Shown piece after piece: positions 8,004-16,525 of a DNA stretch of 64,000 nt. The notes under the pieces are model-generated. The model was given only the letters and a program-made list of their open reading frames with translations, was not told the origin of the DNA and ran no database searches. Both the position numbers and the translations under genes were made by a program. Within the stretch, counting starts at the first letter, position 1, and each line of letters begins with the position of its first letter. The DNA lies in contig NZ_WJOK01000002.1 of NCBI RefSeq assembly GCF_009649785.1, forward strand, positions 62,001-126,000. The letters run 5' to 3'. The DNA comes from Agrobacterium tumefaciens. GTDB taxonomy: Bacteria > Pseudomonadota > Alphaproteobacteria > Rhizobiales > Rhizobiaceae.

Positions 8004-8989
8004 CAGGCCGCTCCCCGTCCGAATTCGAAGGATTGATGGCCGATCAGCCTGCGGCGCAACCAGCTTGAAAACTGGTCTACGGCGATGATGGTGATCAGCA
8101 GCAGGATGATGATGGCATAGGTCTTGGAGGCGTGATCGTTACCGATCGACAGCCGGAAGACCTCGCCAATGCCGCCACCACCAACGGCGCCGATGATGGT
8201 TGAGGCGCGTACGTTGATTTCGGCACGCAGCAATGCATAGGACACGAAATTGGGCAGGACCTGCGGCACGATGGCAAAGCGAACCCGCTCCAGCCAGTTG
8301 GCACCCGCGGCACGCAGGCCTTCATCCGCCTTCATGTCGGCATTTTCCACGACTTCGAAGAATAGCTTCCCCAGAGCCCCGATGGTGTGCACGGAAATCG
8401 CGATGATCGCCGCGATCGGCCCGATCGATAAGATGGCAGTCAGCAATCCCGCGACGACGATCTCCGGAAAGGCGCGCAGGATCTCCATTACCCGGCGTAC
8501 AACCCAGCGCACGAGGCCGGCACCGATAAGGTTGGTGGAGGCAAAGAAGCACAGCACAAATGCGAAGGTCGTGCCTATTATCGTCGAGACCAGCGCGATG
8601 TTGAGCGTGATGATCAGCTGATAGATGAAATGCGGTATGTAGAAACCGTTGGTGATGTAAACGCGATCCGCGACATAGTTGTATTTCAGCGAACCGTTGT
8701 CATAGGGCGACGGCAGGTCGAACATCGCCCGGAAGACCTCGAGCGGGCTATCCGGCACGAATGTTTTCATGAAGTCGAAAAAATATGGCAGGCGCTCGAA
8801 GAACTTGCCCGAATTGGCCTCATTGGCGAAATTCAGTGAGGCGGCAAGGACGATGAGGAAGATAACGAGCGACATAACGGTATAAATCCGCCGTGTCCTA
8901 AGCTGCCGTTGATAATGACGCATCACCGTTCGGGACGATGCGCTCAATCCCTCGGGCGTGAGGGTACCATGTTGCAGTGTGGTCGCCAT
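8003..8989 (-). CDS. phnE: Phosphonate ABC transporter permease PhnE (first copy)
   Basis: 328 residues, inner-membrane permease of the PhnCDE importer. One N-terminal helix near residue 45, then four or five more. The cytoplasmic EAA loop is FFEVVENADMKADEGLRAAGANWLERV, followed by INVRASTIIGAVGGGGIGE. The ATG at 8989 is chosen because AGGAAA lies a suitable distance upstream; an in-frame TTG at 9010 has no ribosome site. It follows phnD after a strong hairpin at 9011-9040 and overlaps the second phnE. Confidence 0.92.
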   Translation of the reverse strand: MATTLQHGTLTPEGLSASSRTVMRHYQRQLRTRRIYTVMSLVIFLIVLAASLNFANEANSGKFFERLPYFFDFMKTFVPDSPLEVFRAMFDLPSPYDNGSLKYNYVADRVYITNGFYIPHFIYQLIITLNIALVSTIIGTTFAFVLCFFASTNLIGAGLVRWVVRRVMEILRAFPEIVVAGLLTAILSIGPIAAIIAISVHTIGALGKLFFEVVENADMKADEGLRAAGANWLERVRFAIVPQVLPNFVSYALLRAEINVRASTIIGAVGGGGIGEVFRLSIGNDHASKTYAIIILLLITIIAVDQFSSWLRRRLIGHQSFEFGRGAA

Positions 8990-9010
8990 GCCGCTTTCCT
9001 TTATTGGCAA

Positions 9011-9040
9011 AAGCGGCGATGCCGCAAGGCACCGCCGCTT
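9011..9040 (-). promoter_or_regulatory. Strong hairpin between phnD and phnE
   Basis: AAGCGGCG (9011-9018) pairs with CGCCGCTT (9033-9040). Inside, TGCC-GCAA-GGCA extends the stem across one A/C mismatch, giving a near-perfect 13-pair hairpin with a GCAA tetraloop. It sits in the 69-base gap after phnD. Hairpins here in binding-protein operons commonly protect the upstream mRNA or attenuate the permease genes; there is no T-run, so full termination is unlikely. Confidence 0.65.
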
Positions 9041-9058
9041 CCGGATATGATCTGAGGA

Positions 9059-9964
9059 TCAGCCGCCGATAACGGACTTACGGGCGTCGATGATCGTCTG
9101 GTAGAAAGCCGGGTCGACCTTGATGTAGGCAGTGTTCTTGCCCTGGGTGTAACCCTGGAAGCAGGCGAGATCCTTCTTCGGCAGTTCCATGAAGAAGTCT
9201 TCGACCTTCTGCTTCATGCTGTCACCGATCTTGTTGGCAACGAGAAGCGGACCGTTCGGGATCAGCGGGGATTTCCAGACCTGAACGATATCGTCCATGT
9301 CGAGGTTGCCCTTCTTGACCATCTGGTGAAGGTTGCCGCCGGAGTAGCCTTCTTCCCACTTGCCGACGCCCGAACCGAATGTCGTGCCGACGTCGAACTT
9401 TTTGTCGAGAACGGCGAGAACGAGGTTCTCATGGCCGCCGCCGAAGCCGGTTTCGGAGAAATATTCCTTGACCGGAACGCCGGTTTCCTTCGGGATCGAT
9501 ACGTTCGGGACGAGGAAGCCCGAGGTGGAGTCAGGGTCGGCGAAGCCGATCTTCTTGCCCTTGGCGTCAGCCAGAGACTTGATGCCGCTGTCCTTGCGGG
9601 CAACCATGATCGTGTAGTAGCCGCTGGAACCGTCAGAGCCGGTATAGGTCAGGATCGGATCGACGGCCTTGGGATCGGCAATGGCGATCTTGGCGTAGGA
9701 AGAAGCGCCCATGGATGCAATGTCGATGGTGCCGCCGAGCAGGCCCTGGATAACGCCGTTATAGTCCGGCGACGGGAAAACCTGAACTTCGGAAACGCCG
9801 GTTGCAGCCTTGAGGCCATCCGCAACGCACTTCGTGTTGCGGATCTGGTCGGCTTCATTTTCCGAACCGTCGAGACCGATACGCAGGACCTTGACGTCCT
9901 GAGCCATGGCCGAACCGGCCAGAACGCCAAGGGCGACTGCCGAAAGAAGGATTTTCTTCAACAT
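9059..9964 (-). CDS. phnD: Phosphonate ABC transporter substrate-binding protein PhnD
   Basis: 301 residues with a signal peptide (MLKKILLSAVALGVLAGSAMAQ, cleavage after AMA). The body carries PhnD-family features: RIGLDGSENEADQIRN, FPSPDYNGVIQGLLGGTIDIASMGASSYAKI and TFGSGVGKWEEGY. It binds phosphonates in the periplasm and hands them to the two PhnE permeases. The ATG at 9964 gives a standard leader, so the open frame upstream is ignored. A strong hairpin lies between it and phnE, fitting the need for excess binding protein. Confidence 0.95.
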   Translation of the reverse strand: MLKKILLSAVALGVLAGSAMAQDVKVLRIGLDGSENEADQIRNTKCVADGLKAATGVSEVQVFPSPDYNGVIQGLLGGTIDIASMGASSYAKIAIADPKAVDPILTYTGSDGSSGYYTIMVARKDSGIKSLADAKGKKIGFADPDSTSGFLVPNVSIPKETGVPVKEYFSETGFGGGHENLVLAVLDKKFDVGTTFGSGVGKWEEGYSGGNLHQMVKKGNLDMDDIVQVWKSPLIPNGPLLVANKIGDSMKQKVEDFFMELPKKDLACFQGYTQGKNTAYIKVDPAFYQTIIDARKSVIGG

Positions 9965-10049
9965 GGACTTTCTCCTGTTTCCCGGCGAGCCGGAGTTTGT
10001 TGTGAAGTATCGGCCCTTGACGCGGGCGCAAACGATGCTGAGCGGTTCC

Positions 10050-10910
10050 TCAGAGCCCGGCGAGAGCCAGCGGTTCGGGACCGGCAGATTGCTGAACCGG
10101 ACGCGCGGCAAGCTGCGCGCCGGGAATATTGATGCTGGTCGAGGTCATGGTCTCGTCGATGCCGGCGCCGTGTGAATCCGTGCCGTAAATCTCCGTGACC
10201 GCCGCAGCCGTTAGTTCGGCGGGTGTTCCGTCGAAAACGACTCGACCCTGCGACATGCCGATAATGCGTTCGCAATAATTGCGCGCCGTATCCAGCGTAT
10301 GCAGATTGGTGATGACGGTGATGCCTTCACGCTCGTTGATGTCGCGCAGGGCGTCCATGACGATCTTGGCGTTCAGGGGATCGAGAGAGGCGATCGGCTC
10401 GTCGGCGAGAACCATCTTCGGAGACTGCATTAGTGCCCGGGCGATAGCGACGCGCTGCTGCTGGCCGCCGGAAAGCGTGCCCGCCGCCTGCATGGCTACG
10501 TGCTCGATGCCGAGCCGCTCGAGGGCGGCAATCGCCATCAGGCGCTCTTCATCCGTGAAAATGTTGAACAGGCTGAGCACGGTCGAACGGTGGTTCAGGC
10601 GGCCGAGCATGACATTGGTGAGCACGTCGAGACGCGGCACCAGATTGAACTGCTGGAAGATCATCGCGCAGTCGCGCTGCCAGTTGCGCAGGGCGGCACC
10701 CTTCAGCGAAGAGACTTCCGTGTCGTTGAAATGAATGGAACCCGAGGAGGGATCGACGAGGCGGTTGATCATGCGCAGCAGCGTTGACTTTCCTGCGCCA
10801 GAACGTCCAATCACGCCAACCATCTGGCCTTGCGGAATTTCCACATTCACGGAATCGACCGCAGTGTGGTTGCCGAAACGGCGCGTGACTTGCTTCAGGT
10901 GAAAGCTCAT
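10050..10910 (-). CDS. phnC: Phosphonate ABC transporter ATP-binding protein PhnC
   Basis: 286 residues. Walker [10 protein letters not shown] (about 35-43), the ABC signature [19 protein letters not shown], Walker [13 protein letters not shown] and the switch histidine in VITNLHTLD are all present. It powers uptake by PhnD-PhnE1-PhnE2. The ATG at 10910 is preferred over an in-frame TTG at 10922. The C-terminal tail of about 35 residues after TEIYGTDS is Ala/Pro-rich and less conserved. It heads the leftward phnCDE1E2 operon and has Pho-box-like repeats upstream at 10954-10986. Confidence 0.94.
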   Translation of the reverse strand: MSFHLKQVTRRFGNHTAVDSVNVEIPQGQMVGVIGRSGAGKSTLLRMINRLVDPSSGSIHFNDTEVSSLKGAALRNWQRDCAMIFQQFNLVPRLDVLTNVMLGRLNHRSTVLSLFNIFTDEERLMAIAALERLGIEHVAMQAAGTLSGGQQQRVAIARALMQSPKMVLADEPIASLDPLNAKIVMDALRDINEREGITVITNLHTLDTARNYCERIIGMSQGRVVFDGTPAELTAAAVTEIYGTDSHGAGIDETMTSTSINIPGAQLAARPVQQSAGPEPLALAGL

Positions 10911-10953
10911 TTCCCCGTCCAATCTTCTTCTGATGGGGTTCGACCTAACAGCG

Positions 10954-10986
10954 GTGCGTGAAGCGTGAATGTCAGTTTGATGAAGA
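10954..10986 (-). promoter_or_regulatory. Candidate triple Pho-box half-site array upstream of phnC
   Basis: Read on the minus strand, three consecutive 11-base units begin TCTTCAT, CTGACAT and GCTTCAC. The middle one matches the PhoB half-site CTGTCAT at 6 of 7 positions, the outer two at 4 of 7, all in the 11-base phase PhoB requires. The array starts about 45 bases upstream of the phnC ATG. The outer units are weak, so the call is moderate. Confidence 0.45.
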
Positions 10987-11147
10987 AAATATTACAGAAT
11001 GCGCAGATAAGGCGTGCGCGTGGTCGCCTGCGAACCTTTTAGTAGTCGTGCCAAGGGCTTGAAGCCCGCGCTGTGTCTCGCAGACATGGTTAGGGAGACC
11101 CGGGAGCATGCCCCCGGAATCTGCAGTTTCTTCGGTGTGGGGCGATT

Positions 11148-11765
11148 TTACCCGGCGTATTTCGCCACGAAATCCTCGGCGGCGAGGGTGCGGAAATCGT
11201 CCAGTGCGCCGCGCAGCGTTGCGTGGTCCCAGTCCCACCATTTGAGATCGTCCATGCGCTGGCCAAGGTCCGCCGGGAAGCGGTTCCTGATCAGCCGGGC
11301 GGGTACGCCGCCGACGATGGTATAGGGCGCAACGTCTTTCGACACGACCGCACCGGCCCCGATTACCGCACCGTTTCCGATTGTGACGCCAGGCAGGATG
11401 GTCGCGCCATGGCCGATCCAGACATCGTGGCCGATCACCACGCGCTTGGCGCGGCGGGCGGCGAAGAAGTCATTTTCATCATCGGCGTCGTCCCAATAAT
11501 TGCGGGCACGGTAGGTGAAATGGTGAAGCGTGGCGCGCGACATCGGATGATTGGTCGCGTTGATGCGGACGGATGCGGCGATGTTGACGAATTTGCCGAT
11601 GGTGGCGCACCAGATCGCACCGTCCTGCATGACATAGGAATAGTCGCCCATCTCCACTTCCTCGATGCGGCAGCGTTCCGAAATTTCGGTATAGCGGCCG
11701 ATCGATGAATTGGTGACGCGGGCACTTTCGTGGACAACCGGTTCGAGACCGACCTTCACACTCAT
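11148..11765 (-). CDS. Phosphonate-locus hexapeptide-repeat acyltransferase
   Basis: 205 residues, left-handed beta-helix acyltransferase of the chloramphenicol/xenobiotic acetyltransferase type. Hexapeptide repeats run through [41 protein letters not shown] and [15 protein letters not shown], with the HPMSR segment near residue 73. Members are found in phn clusters, where they may acetylate amino-phosphonates as PhnO does in E. coli with an unrelated fold; that role is inferred. Its ATG overlaps the phnL stop by four bases, so it is the last gene of the phnG-L operon. Confidence 0.85.
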   Translation of the reverse strand: MSVKVGLEPVVHESARVTNSSIGRYTEISERCRIEEVEMGDYSYVMQDGAIWCATIGKFVNIAASVRINATNHPMSRATLHHFTYRARNYWDDADDENDFFAARRAKRVVIGHDVWIGHGATILPGVTIGNGAVIGAGAVVSKDVAPYTIVGGVPARLIRNRFPADLGQRMDDLKWWDWDHATLRGALDDFRTLAAEDFVAKYAG

Positions 11766-12469
11766 GCCGCTGCCTTCCGGGGGGAGAATTGCGAGACATC
11801 CAGGACGCGATCGGCCACGGCTTCCCGCACTTCCTCGTCATGGAAAATACCGAGCAAGGCCGTCCCTTTGCGCTTCTTTTCCGCGACCATCTCCACGACC
11901 ACCCGTCGGTTGGCGGCATCCAGGGATGCGGTCGGTTCATCGAGAAGCAGGATCGCGTGATCGGTGATGAAACCGCGTGCGATGTTGACGCGCTGCTGCT
12001 CGCCGCCGGAAAAGGTTGCTGGCGGCAGCGACCACAATTCCCGCGGCAGGTTGAGTTTCGAAAGCAGAACGGCTGCCTGCTCGCGGGCCTCTTCCGCGGC
12101 AACCTTGCGCGCAAAAAGCGGCTCGGCGACGACGTCGATTGCCGGAACGCGCGGCACGGTGCGCAGAAACTGGCTGACATACCCGATGGTGCGATGGCGA
12201 ATCTCGAGGATGGTACGCGGCGAGGCGCTGCCCATGTCGATGACCTGATCCTCGTGGCGGATGAGGATCTGGCCGCTGTCGATGGCATAATTGCCATAGA
12301 GCATTTTCAGGATCGAGCTTTTGCCGATGCCGGATGGGCCGCCGAGCACGACACATTCTCCGCCGGACACGGAGAAACTGACATCGCGGACAACAGGCAG
12401 TTCGATGCCATCGCGAAGATGCATGGTGAAGCTTTTGAAGACTTCCGAAACGATAAGGGGTGTCGGCAT
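11762..12469 (-). CDS. phnL: C-P lyase subunit PhnL, ABC-type ATPase
   Basis: 235 residues. Walker [11 protein letters not shown], signature [15 protein letters not shown], Walker [13 protein letters not shown] and HDEE after the D-loop mark an ABC ATPase without membrane partner. PhnL works with PhnGHI to attach the phosphonate to the ribose of ATP. The start is the ATG at 12469 ([14 protein letters not shown]), five bases after phnK ends; the upstream in-frame extension overlaps phnK and is unlikely. Confidence 0.93.
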   Translation of the reverse strand: MPTPLIVSEVFKSFTMHLRDGIELPVVRDVSFSVSGGECVVLGGPSGIGKSSILKMLYGNYAIDSGQILIRHEDQVIDMGSASPRTILEIRHRTIGYVSQFLRTVPRVPAIDVVAEPLFARKVAAEEAREQAAVLLSKLNLPRELWSLPPATFSGGEQQRVNIARGFITDHAILLLDEPTASLDAANRRVVVEMVAEKKRKGTALLGIFHDEEVREAVADRVLDVSQFSPRKAAA

Positions 12470-12473
12470 GGCG

Positions 12474-13250
12474 TCAAACCTGCAAAATGGAGGAAACAAG
12501 CAATTGCGTGTAGGGTTCGCGCGGATCATCCAGCACCCGGTCTGTCAGACCGTGTTCGATGACGTCACCTCCCTTCATCACCATCATGCGATGGGAAAGC
12601 AGCCGCGCGACCGCCAGATCATGGGTGACGACGATAACGGCGAGGCCGAGATCGTTGACGAGACCACGCACGAGATCGAGCAGGCGTGCCTGCACCGAGA
12701 CATCGAGGCCGCCGGTCGGTTCGTCCATGAAGACGAGGCGCGGTGAGGTCACCAGGTTGCGGGCAATCTGCAGACGCTGACGCATGCCGCCGGAAAAGGC
12801 GCGTGGCTGGTCGTCAATGCGGTCTGTGCCGATTTCTACCCGCTCCAGCCACTCGCTGGCTGATTGCCGGATATTGCCGTAATGCCGGTTACCGACAGCC
12901 ATAAGCCGCTCGCCGACATTGGCGCCGGCCGAAACCGCCATGCGCAGTCCATCCGCTGGGTTCTGGTGCACGAAACCCCAGTCTGTCCGCATCAGGAAAC
13001 GCCGTTCGGCCTCGCCCATATGATAGAGGTCTCGCACCGAGCCATCGCGCATGCGATATTCCACGCTGCCAGCCGTCGGCACGAGCCGTGTGGAAATGCA
13101 GTTGAGAAGCGTGGTCTTGCCGGAGCCGGATTCACCGACGATTGCCAGAACTTCGCCCGGATAAAGCTCGAAGGAGACGTTGCGGCAACCGGCGCGGTCG
13201 CCGTAATATTTCGAAACGTCCCTGACTTTCAGAAGCGGTGCGTCGCTCAT
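12474..13250 (-). CDS. phnK: C-P lyase subunit PhnK, ABC-type ATPase
   Basis: 258 residues. Walker [10 protein letters not shown] near residue 40, PhnK-typical GSVEYRMRDGSVRDLYHMGEAERRFLMRTDWGFVHQNP, signature FSGGMRQRLQIARNL, Walker B LVFMDEPTGGLD and the VVTHDLAV switch region. In the E. coli core complex PhnK docks on PhnJ. The ATG at 13250 overlaps the phnJ stop by four bases, which fixes the start. Confidence 0.94.
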   Translation of the reverse strand: MSDAPLLKVRDVSKYYGDRAGCRNVSFELYPGEVLAIVGESGSGKTTLLNCISTRLVPTAGSVEYRMRDGSVRDLYHMGEAERRFLMRTDWGFVHQNPADGLRMAVSAGANVGERLMAVGNRHYGNIRQSASEWLERVEIGTDRIDDQPRAFSGGMRQRLQIARNLVTSPRLVFMDEPTGGLDVSVQARLLDLVRGLVNDLGLAVIVVTHDLAVARLLSHRMMVMKGGDVIEHGLTDRVLDDPREPYTQLLVSSILQV

Positions 13251-14149
13251 TCTGCGGCCTCCTTCACATCCGCCAGCAAATGGCCCTTGTGGCCATGGGC
13301 GCGGCGGTCTTCGCAATGGTCGGTATCGGAGCAGACGAACATCCGCCCGCCCTTGTCGTCCAGCACCACCTCGTCCAGATAGACATTCTCCCCGCCGCAC
13401 ATCGCGCAGGGCTTGTCGAAGCTCTGGATTTCAAACGGATGGTCCTCGAAATCCAGGCTGACGACATCCGTGTAGGGTGGCACGGCATAGATGCGCTTTT
13501 CGCGCCCGGCCCCGAACAATTGCAGGGCGTCCGACAGGTGCATTTTCGGATTGTCGAACTTCGGGGTTGGCGAGGGGTCCATCACATAGCGCCCCGCAAC
13601 CTTCACCGGATAGGCATAGGTGGTGGAGATACGGCCGTTGCGGGCGATGTCCTCATAAAGCTTGACGTGCATCAGACCGTATTCCTCCAGCGCATGCATG
13701 ACGCGGGTTTCGGTCTCGCGCGGCTCGAGGAACCGCAAGGGTTCAGGAATGGGAACCTGATAGACAAGCACCTGCCCCGAATGCAGTTCTTCTTCGGGAA
13801 TGCGGTGCCGCGTCTGGATGATGGTTGCATCCTTGGTGCGTGTGGTGACGGCGACATCAGCGACTTTCTGGAAGAAGGCGCGGATGGAAACGGCGTTGGT
13901 GGTGTCGTCGGCGCCCTGGTCGATAACCTTCAGGACATCGTCTGGACCGAGGATGGCGGCGGTCACCTGCACGCCGCCGGTGCCCCAGCCGTAAGGCATG
14001 GGCATTTCACGGGAAGCGAAGGGAACCTGATAACCGGGAATGGCAATTGCCTTCAGGATCGCCCGGCGGATCATCCGCTTGGTCTGTTCGTCCAGATAGG
14101 CGAAGTTGTAGGCAGCCAGCCCGTCGTCGAATGAAACTTCTTTAAGCAT
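13247..14149 (-). CDS. phnJ: Carbon-phosphorus lyase core protein PhnJ (radical SAM)
   Basis: PhnJ cleaves the C-P bond using an Fe4S4 cluster and S-adenosylmethionine, producing an alkane and ribose cyclic phosphate. 300 residues. The PhnJ-specific cysteine set C-X2-C-X21-C-X5-C is intact at C248, C251, C273 and C279, as is the N-terminal SFDDGLAAYNFAYLDEQTKRMIRR block. The gene lies between phnI and phnK, but a 133-base gap separates it from phnI, and a small open frame on the opposite strand fills that gap. Confidence 0.97.
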   Translation of the reverse strand: MLKEVSFDDGLAAYNFAYLDEQTKRMIRRAILKAIAIPGYQVPFASREMPMPYGWGTGGVQVTAAILGPDDVLKVIDQGADDTTNAVSIRAFFQKVADVAVTTRTKDATIIQTRHRIPEEELHSGQVLVYQVPIPEPLRFLEPRETETRVMHALEEYGLMHVKLYEDIARNGRISTTYAYPVKVAGRYVMDPSPTPKFDNPKMHLSDALQLFGAGREKRIYAVPPYTDVVSLDFEDHPFEIQSFDKPCAMCGGENVYLDEVVLDDKGGRMFVCSDTDHCEDRRAHGHKGHLLADVKEAAE

Positions 14150-14185
14150 TGCGCGTTAACCTTGCGAAAAAAGGAGTACAAGCTC

Positions 14186-14281
14186 ATGGAGATTGGAATT
14201 CTTGCAGCCGTGTTCTTTGCCGCTTTTGCAGCATTGACCGTCTTTTGCGCCTATTGGTTCGGCGAGCAGCACAGTCGCTGA
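14186..14281 (+). CDS. Possible 31-residue single-pass membrane mini-protein, antisense within the phn operon
   Basis: The + strand reads MEIGILAAVFFAAFAALTV, then FCAYWFGEQHSR, then a stop. That is one hydrophobic helix with a short polar C-terminus, as in CydX-like or other small membrane proteins. AAGGAG at 14171-14176 lies nine bases before the ATG, a good ribosome site. The frame stays within the 133-base phnJ-phnI gap and ends two bases before the phnI stop codon. It runs against the flanking genes, so it would need its own promoter, and none is obvious. No homologue is recognised; expression is untested. Confidence 0.4.
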   Translation: MEIGILAAVFFAAFAALTVFCAYWFGEQHSR

Positions 14282-14282
14282 T

Positions 14283-15392
14283 TTATTCGGCTGCATCGCT
14301 CATCCATTCCCCGGCATCGGTGTCGGTCGCGTCGAAATCGGCGCGCATTTTGCGCACCAAGCCCAGTTCGGCCTGAAAATCCACGTAGTGCGGCAATTTC
14401 AGATGTTCGACAAAGCCCGTCGCCTGCACATTGTCGGCGTGCGAGATGACGAATTCCTCGTCCTGCGCGGGGGCAACCACATCCTCACCGAATTCAGCGG
14501 CGCGTAGCGCACGGTCGACCAGTGACATGGCCATCGCCTTGCGCTCGCTCTGGCCGAACACCAGACCGTAACCGCGGGTGAATTGCGGAGGTGCCTTGGC
14601 AGAACCCTTGAACTGGTTGACCATCTGACATTCGGTGACCTTGATGTCGCCGAGCGAGACAGCAAAACCGAGCTCCGGCACATCCAGTTCGACCTCCACC
14701 TCGCCGATGCGGATTTCACCGACGAACGGGTGTGTGCGTCCGTAACCGCGCTGCGTCGAATAGGCGAGCGCCAGAAGAAAGCCCTCGTCGCCGCGTGCAA
14801 GCGATTGCAGGCGCAGGTCGCGCGCCATCGGAAACTCTATTGGTTCGCGTGTCAGATCGCCGGCAACGTGGTCATCCGGCATGTCGCCGTCACTTTCGAT
14901 CAAGCCTTCTTCGGCGAGAATGTCGGATACGCGCATGACGTATTCTGTCTCGCCCTCACGGATGGCAGGGATCTCGACAGCTCCGTTCTCCAGCAGCGAG
15001 GGATCGAGCAGGCGGTGGGTGTAATCGAAGGTCGGTCCCAGCAATTGCCCGCCCGGCAAATCCTTGTAGGTCGCCGAAACGCGCCGTTGGACCGTCATCT
15101 TCGCAGTATCCACGGGAACAGAGTAGCCGAAACGGGGCAGGGTCGTGCGGTAGGCGCGCAGCAGGAAAATCGCTTCTATCATGTCGCCGCGAGACTGCTT
15201 GACGGCAAGGGCGGCCAGCGACTGGTCGTAAAGCGAAGCCTCCGCCATGACCCGGTCAACGGCGAGCGAAAGCTGCGAAACGATCTGCGCCACCGTCATG
15301 GCGGGCAGGTCGCGGTCTCCGCGCCGCTTGTCTGCCAGAAGCCGGTGGGCGTTGGCGATGGCGGTTTCCCCGCCTTTGACAGCAACATACAT
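14283..15392 (-). CDS. phnI: C-P lyase subunit PhnI
   Basis: 369 residues. PhnI is the catalytic nucleosidase-like subunit that, with PhnG, H and L, displaces adenine from ATP by the phosphonate. Typical blocks are MYVAVKGGETAIANAHRLLADKRRGD at the N-terminus, SQLSLAVDRVMAEASLYD, YGRTHPFVGEIRIGEVEVE and the C-terminal LPHYVDFQAELGLVRKMR. It follows phnH after one base. The last residues are followed by the 133-base spacer before phnJ. Confidence 0.95.
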   Translation of the reverse strand: MYVAVKGGETAIANAHRLLADKRRGDRDLPAMTVAQIVSQLSLAVDRVMAEASLYDQSLAALAVKQSRGDMIEAIFLLRAYRTTLPRFGYSVPVDTAKMTVQRRVSATYKDLPGGQLLGPTFDYTHRLLDPSLLENGAVEIPAIREGETEYVMRVSDILAEEGLIESDGDMPDDHVAGDLTREPIEFPMARDLRLQSLARGDEGFLLALAYSTQRGYGRTHPFVGEIRIGEVEVELDVPELGFAVSLGDIKVTECQMVNQFKGSAKAPPQFTRGYGLVFGQSERKAMAMSLVDRALRAAEFGEDVVAPAQDEEFVISHADNVQATGFVEHLKLPHYVDFQAELGLVRKMRADFDATDTDAGEWMSDAAE

Positions 15393-15393
15393 C

Positions 15394-16002
15394 TTATGCC
15401 TCCACGGGTTGAATGCGCGTCGTGCGCGGCAGGCAGACGAATTTGTCGCCAGCGGTCAGGATGACGTCGATGCCGCGCGGGAAGATGGCGTTGTTTTCCG
15501 CCCATAGCCTCGGGAATATGTCCGGCAGGCCGGATGGGCTAATGATGTTGATATGGCGGATGCCGGGGCCGGACAGCAGCAGTTCCCGTCCGCCGTCAAG
15601 ATCGGGCAATTCAATGATGACCGTCGTGGAACGGTCGGGGTATTCCTGACTGCCCTGGGAAAAGAGACCGAAGGAGGCAATTGCGCTTCCCGCCTCAATG
15701 ACGGCGAAATGCGCCGCGCTTTTTTCCTCTGTTGTAACCGCCCCGGTGTGAAACCCGATCCATCCCGGCACCGTGGTTTTGCGTAGCGCGCCGCTCAGCC
15801 AGACCGGCGTGTCATGGTCGCAAAGTGCAAGAAGAACGGCGCCGCTGGCCGCACCAAGCGGCAGCGGCGGGGCAACTGTTGTTTCAATGGTTTGCGCTGT
15901 GCCTGGCCGGGCCATGCCGTCCATGAGCTTCTTGAAGATTCGCTGTGAATCGAAAACGGCGTCGGAAAAACCGCCCGTCAATGCTTCGGCTTTCACGCCC
16001 AT
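15394..16002 (-). CDS. phnH: C-P lyase subunit PhnH
   Basis: 202 residues. PhnH is a homodimeric pseudo-PLP-transferase fold subunit of the C-P lyase core complex. Family features include GGFSDAVFDSQRIFKKLMDGMARPGT near the N-terminus, LALCDHDTPVWLS, and GPGIRHINIISPSGLPDIFPRLWAENNAIFPRGIDVIL. The ATG at 16002 overlaps the phnG stop as TGATG; an in-frame TTG one codon upstream is not used. It lies one base before phnI. Confidence 0.94.
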   Translation of the reverse strand: MGVKAEALTGGFSDAVFDSQRIFKKLMDGMARPGTAQTIETTVAPPLPLGAASGAVLLALCDHDTPVWLSGALRKTTVPGWIGFHTGAVTTEEKSAAHFAVIEAGSAIASFGLFSQGSQEYPDRSTTVIIELPDLDGGRELLLSGPGIRHINIISPSGLPDIFPRLWAENNAIFPRGIDVILTAGDKFVCLPRTTRIQPVEA

Positions 16003-16463
16003 CAATCCTCTCCTCGAACCATGGTGAAGAAATCCACACGAGTTGCGGCTGTTTCTTTCGTTTTCCGATCTTTCTCCTCGGCCAGTCTTTTTTCGACCGG
16101 TGAAAGAAGCTCGGTCTCGATGAAGCCGCGTGTCGGGTTTTCCTGCCAGAGCGCATCGAAAACCGCAGCGTACCAGGCCTTCTTGCGACCGGTGCCGAGC
16201 ACATGCGCATGGCCGACGGTGCCGGATGCGAGCTTCACGGTTGCCCGGGTCACGGTGGTTTCGCCCAGATTAAAGGGCGCACCGCCGCCGCCGATACGGC
16301 CCTTGACCATCACGAGGCCGGTTTCAGGCCCCCGCACGTTTTCCGTCTGCGGGCTGGCATCCTGCCGGCTCCAGACGGCCTCAAGTTCCTGAACGGTGGC
16401 GCGGGCAAGAAGTGCTGCCACCCGTTTCCTTTCCGCATGTGAATTCGCAGCTTCGTTATTCAT
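16002..16463 (-). CDS. phnG: C-P lyase subunit PhnG
   Basis: 153 residues. PhnG is a small subunit of the PhnGHIJ core complex. Recognisable blocks are RVAALLARATVQELEAVW, the Gly-rich VKGRIGGGGAPFNLGETTVTRATVKL, GTVGHAHVLGTGRKKAWYAAVFDALWQ and RVDFFTMVRGED. The ATG at 16463 is chosen because AGAGG lies eight bases upstream; a further in-frame ATG at 16496 would put the palindromic operator candidate inside the coding region. It is the first gene of the leftward phnGHIJKL operon. Confidence 0.93.
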   Translation of the reverse strand: MNNEAANSHAERKRVAALLARATVQELEAVWSRQDASPQTENVRGPETGLVMVKGRIGGGGAPFNLGETTVTRATVKLASGTVGHAHVLGTGRKKAWYAAVFDALWQENPTRGFIETELLSPVEKRLAEEKDRKTKETAATRVDFFTMVRGED

Positions 16464-16478
16464 CGCTTGACCTCTAAT

Positions 16479-16494
16479 GTCTATTGATATAGAC
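16479..16494 (-). promoter_or_regulatory. Palindromic operator candidate for PhnF, upstream of phnG
   Basis: GTCTATTGATATAGAC is a perfect 6-bp inverted repeat with a 4-base centre, 16 bases upstream of the phnG ATG. Half-sites of the form GT-N-TA / TA-N-AC are what HutC-subfamily GntR regulators bind, and PhnF is encoded by the divergent gene. Binding there would block phnG transcription. Confidence 0.55.
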
Positions 16495-16525
16495 AACTAT
16501 ACAATATAAGTTACAATTAACGTCG

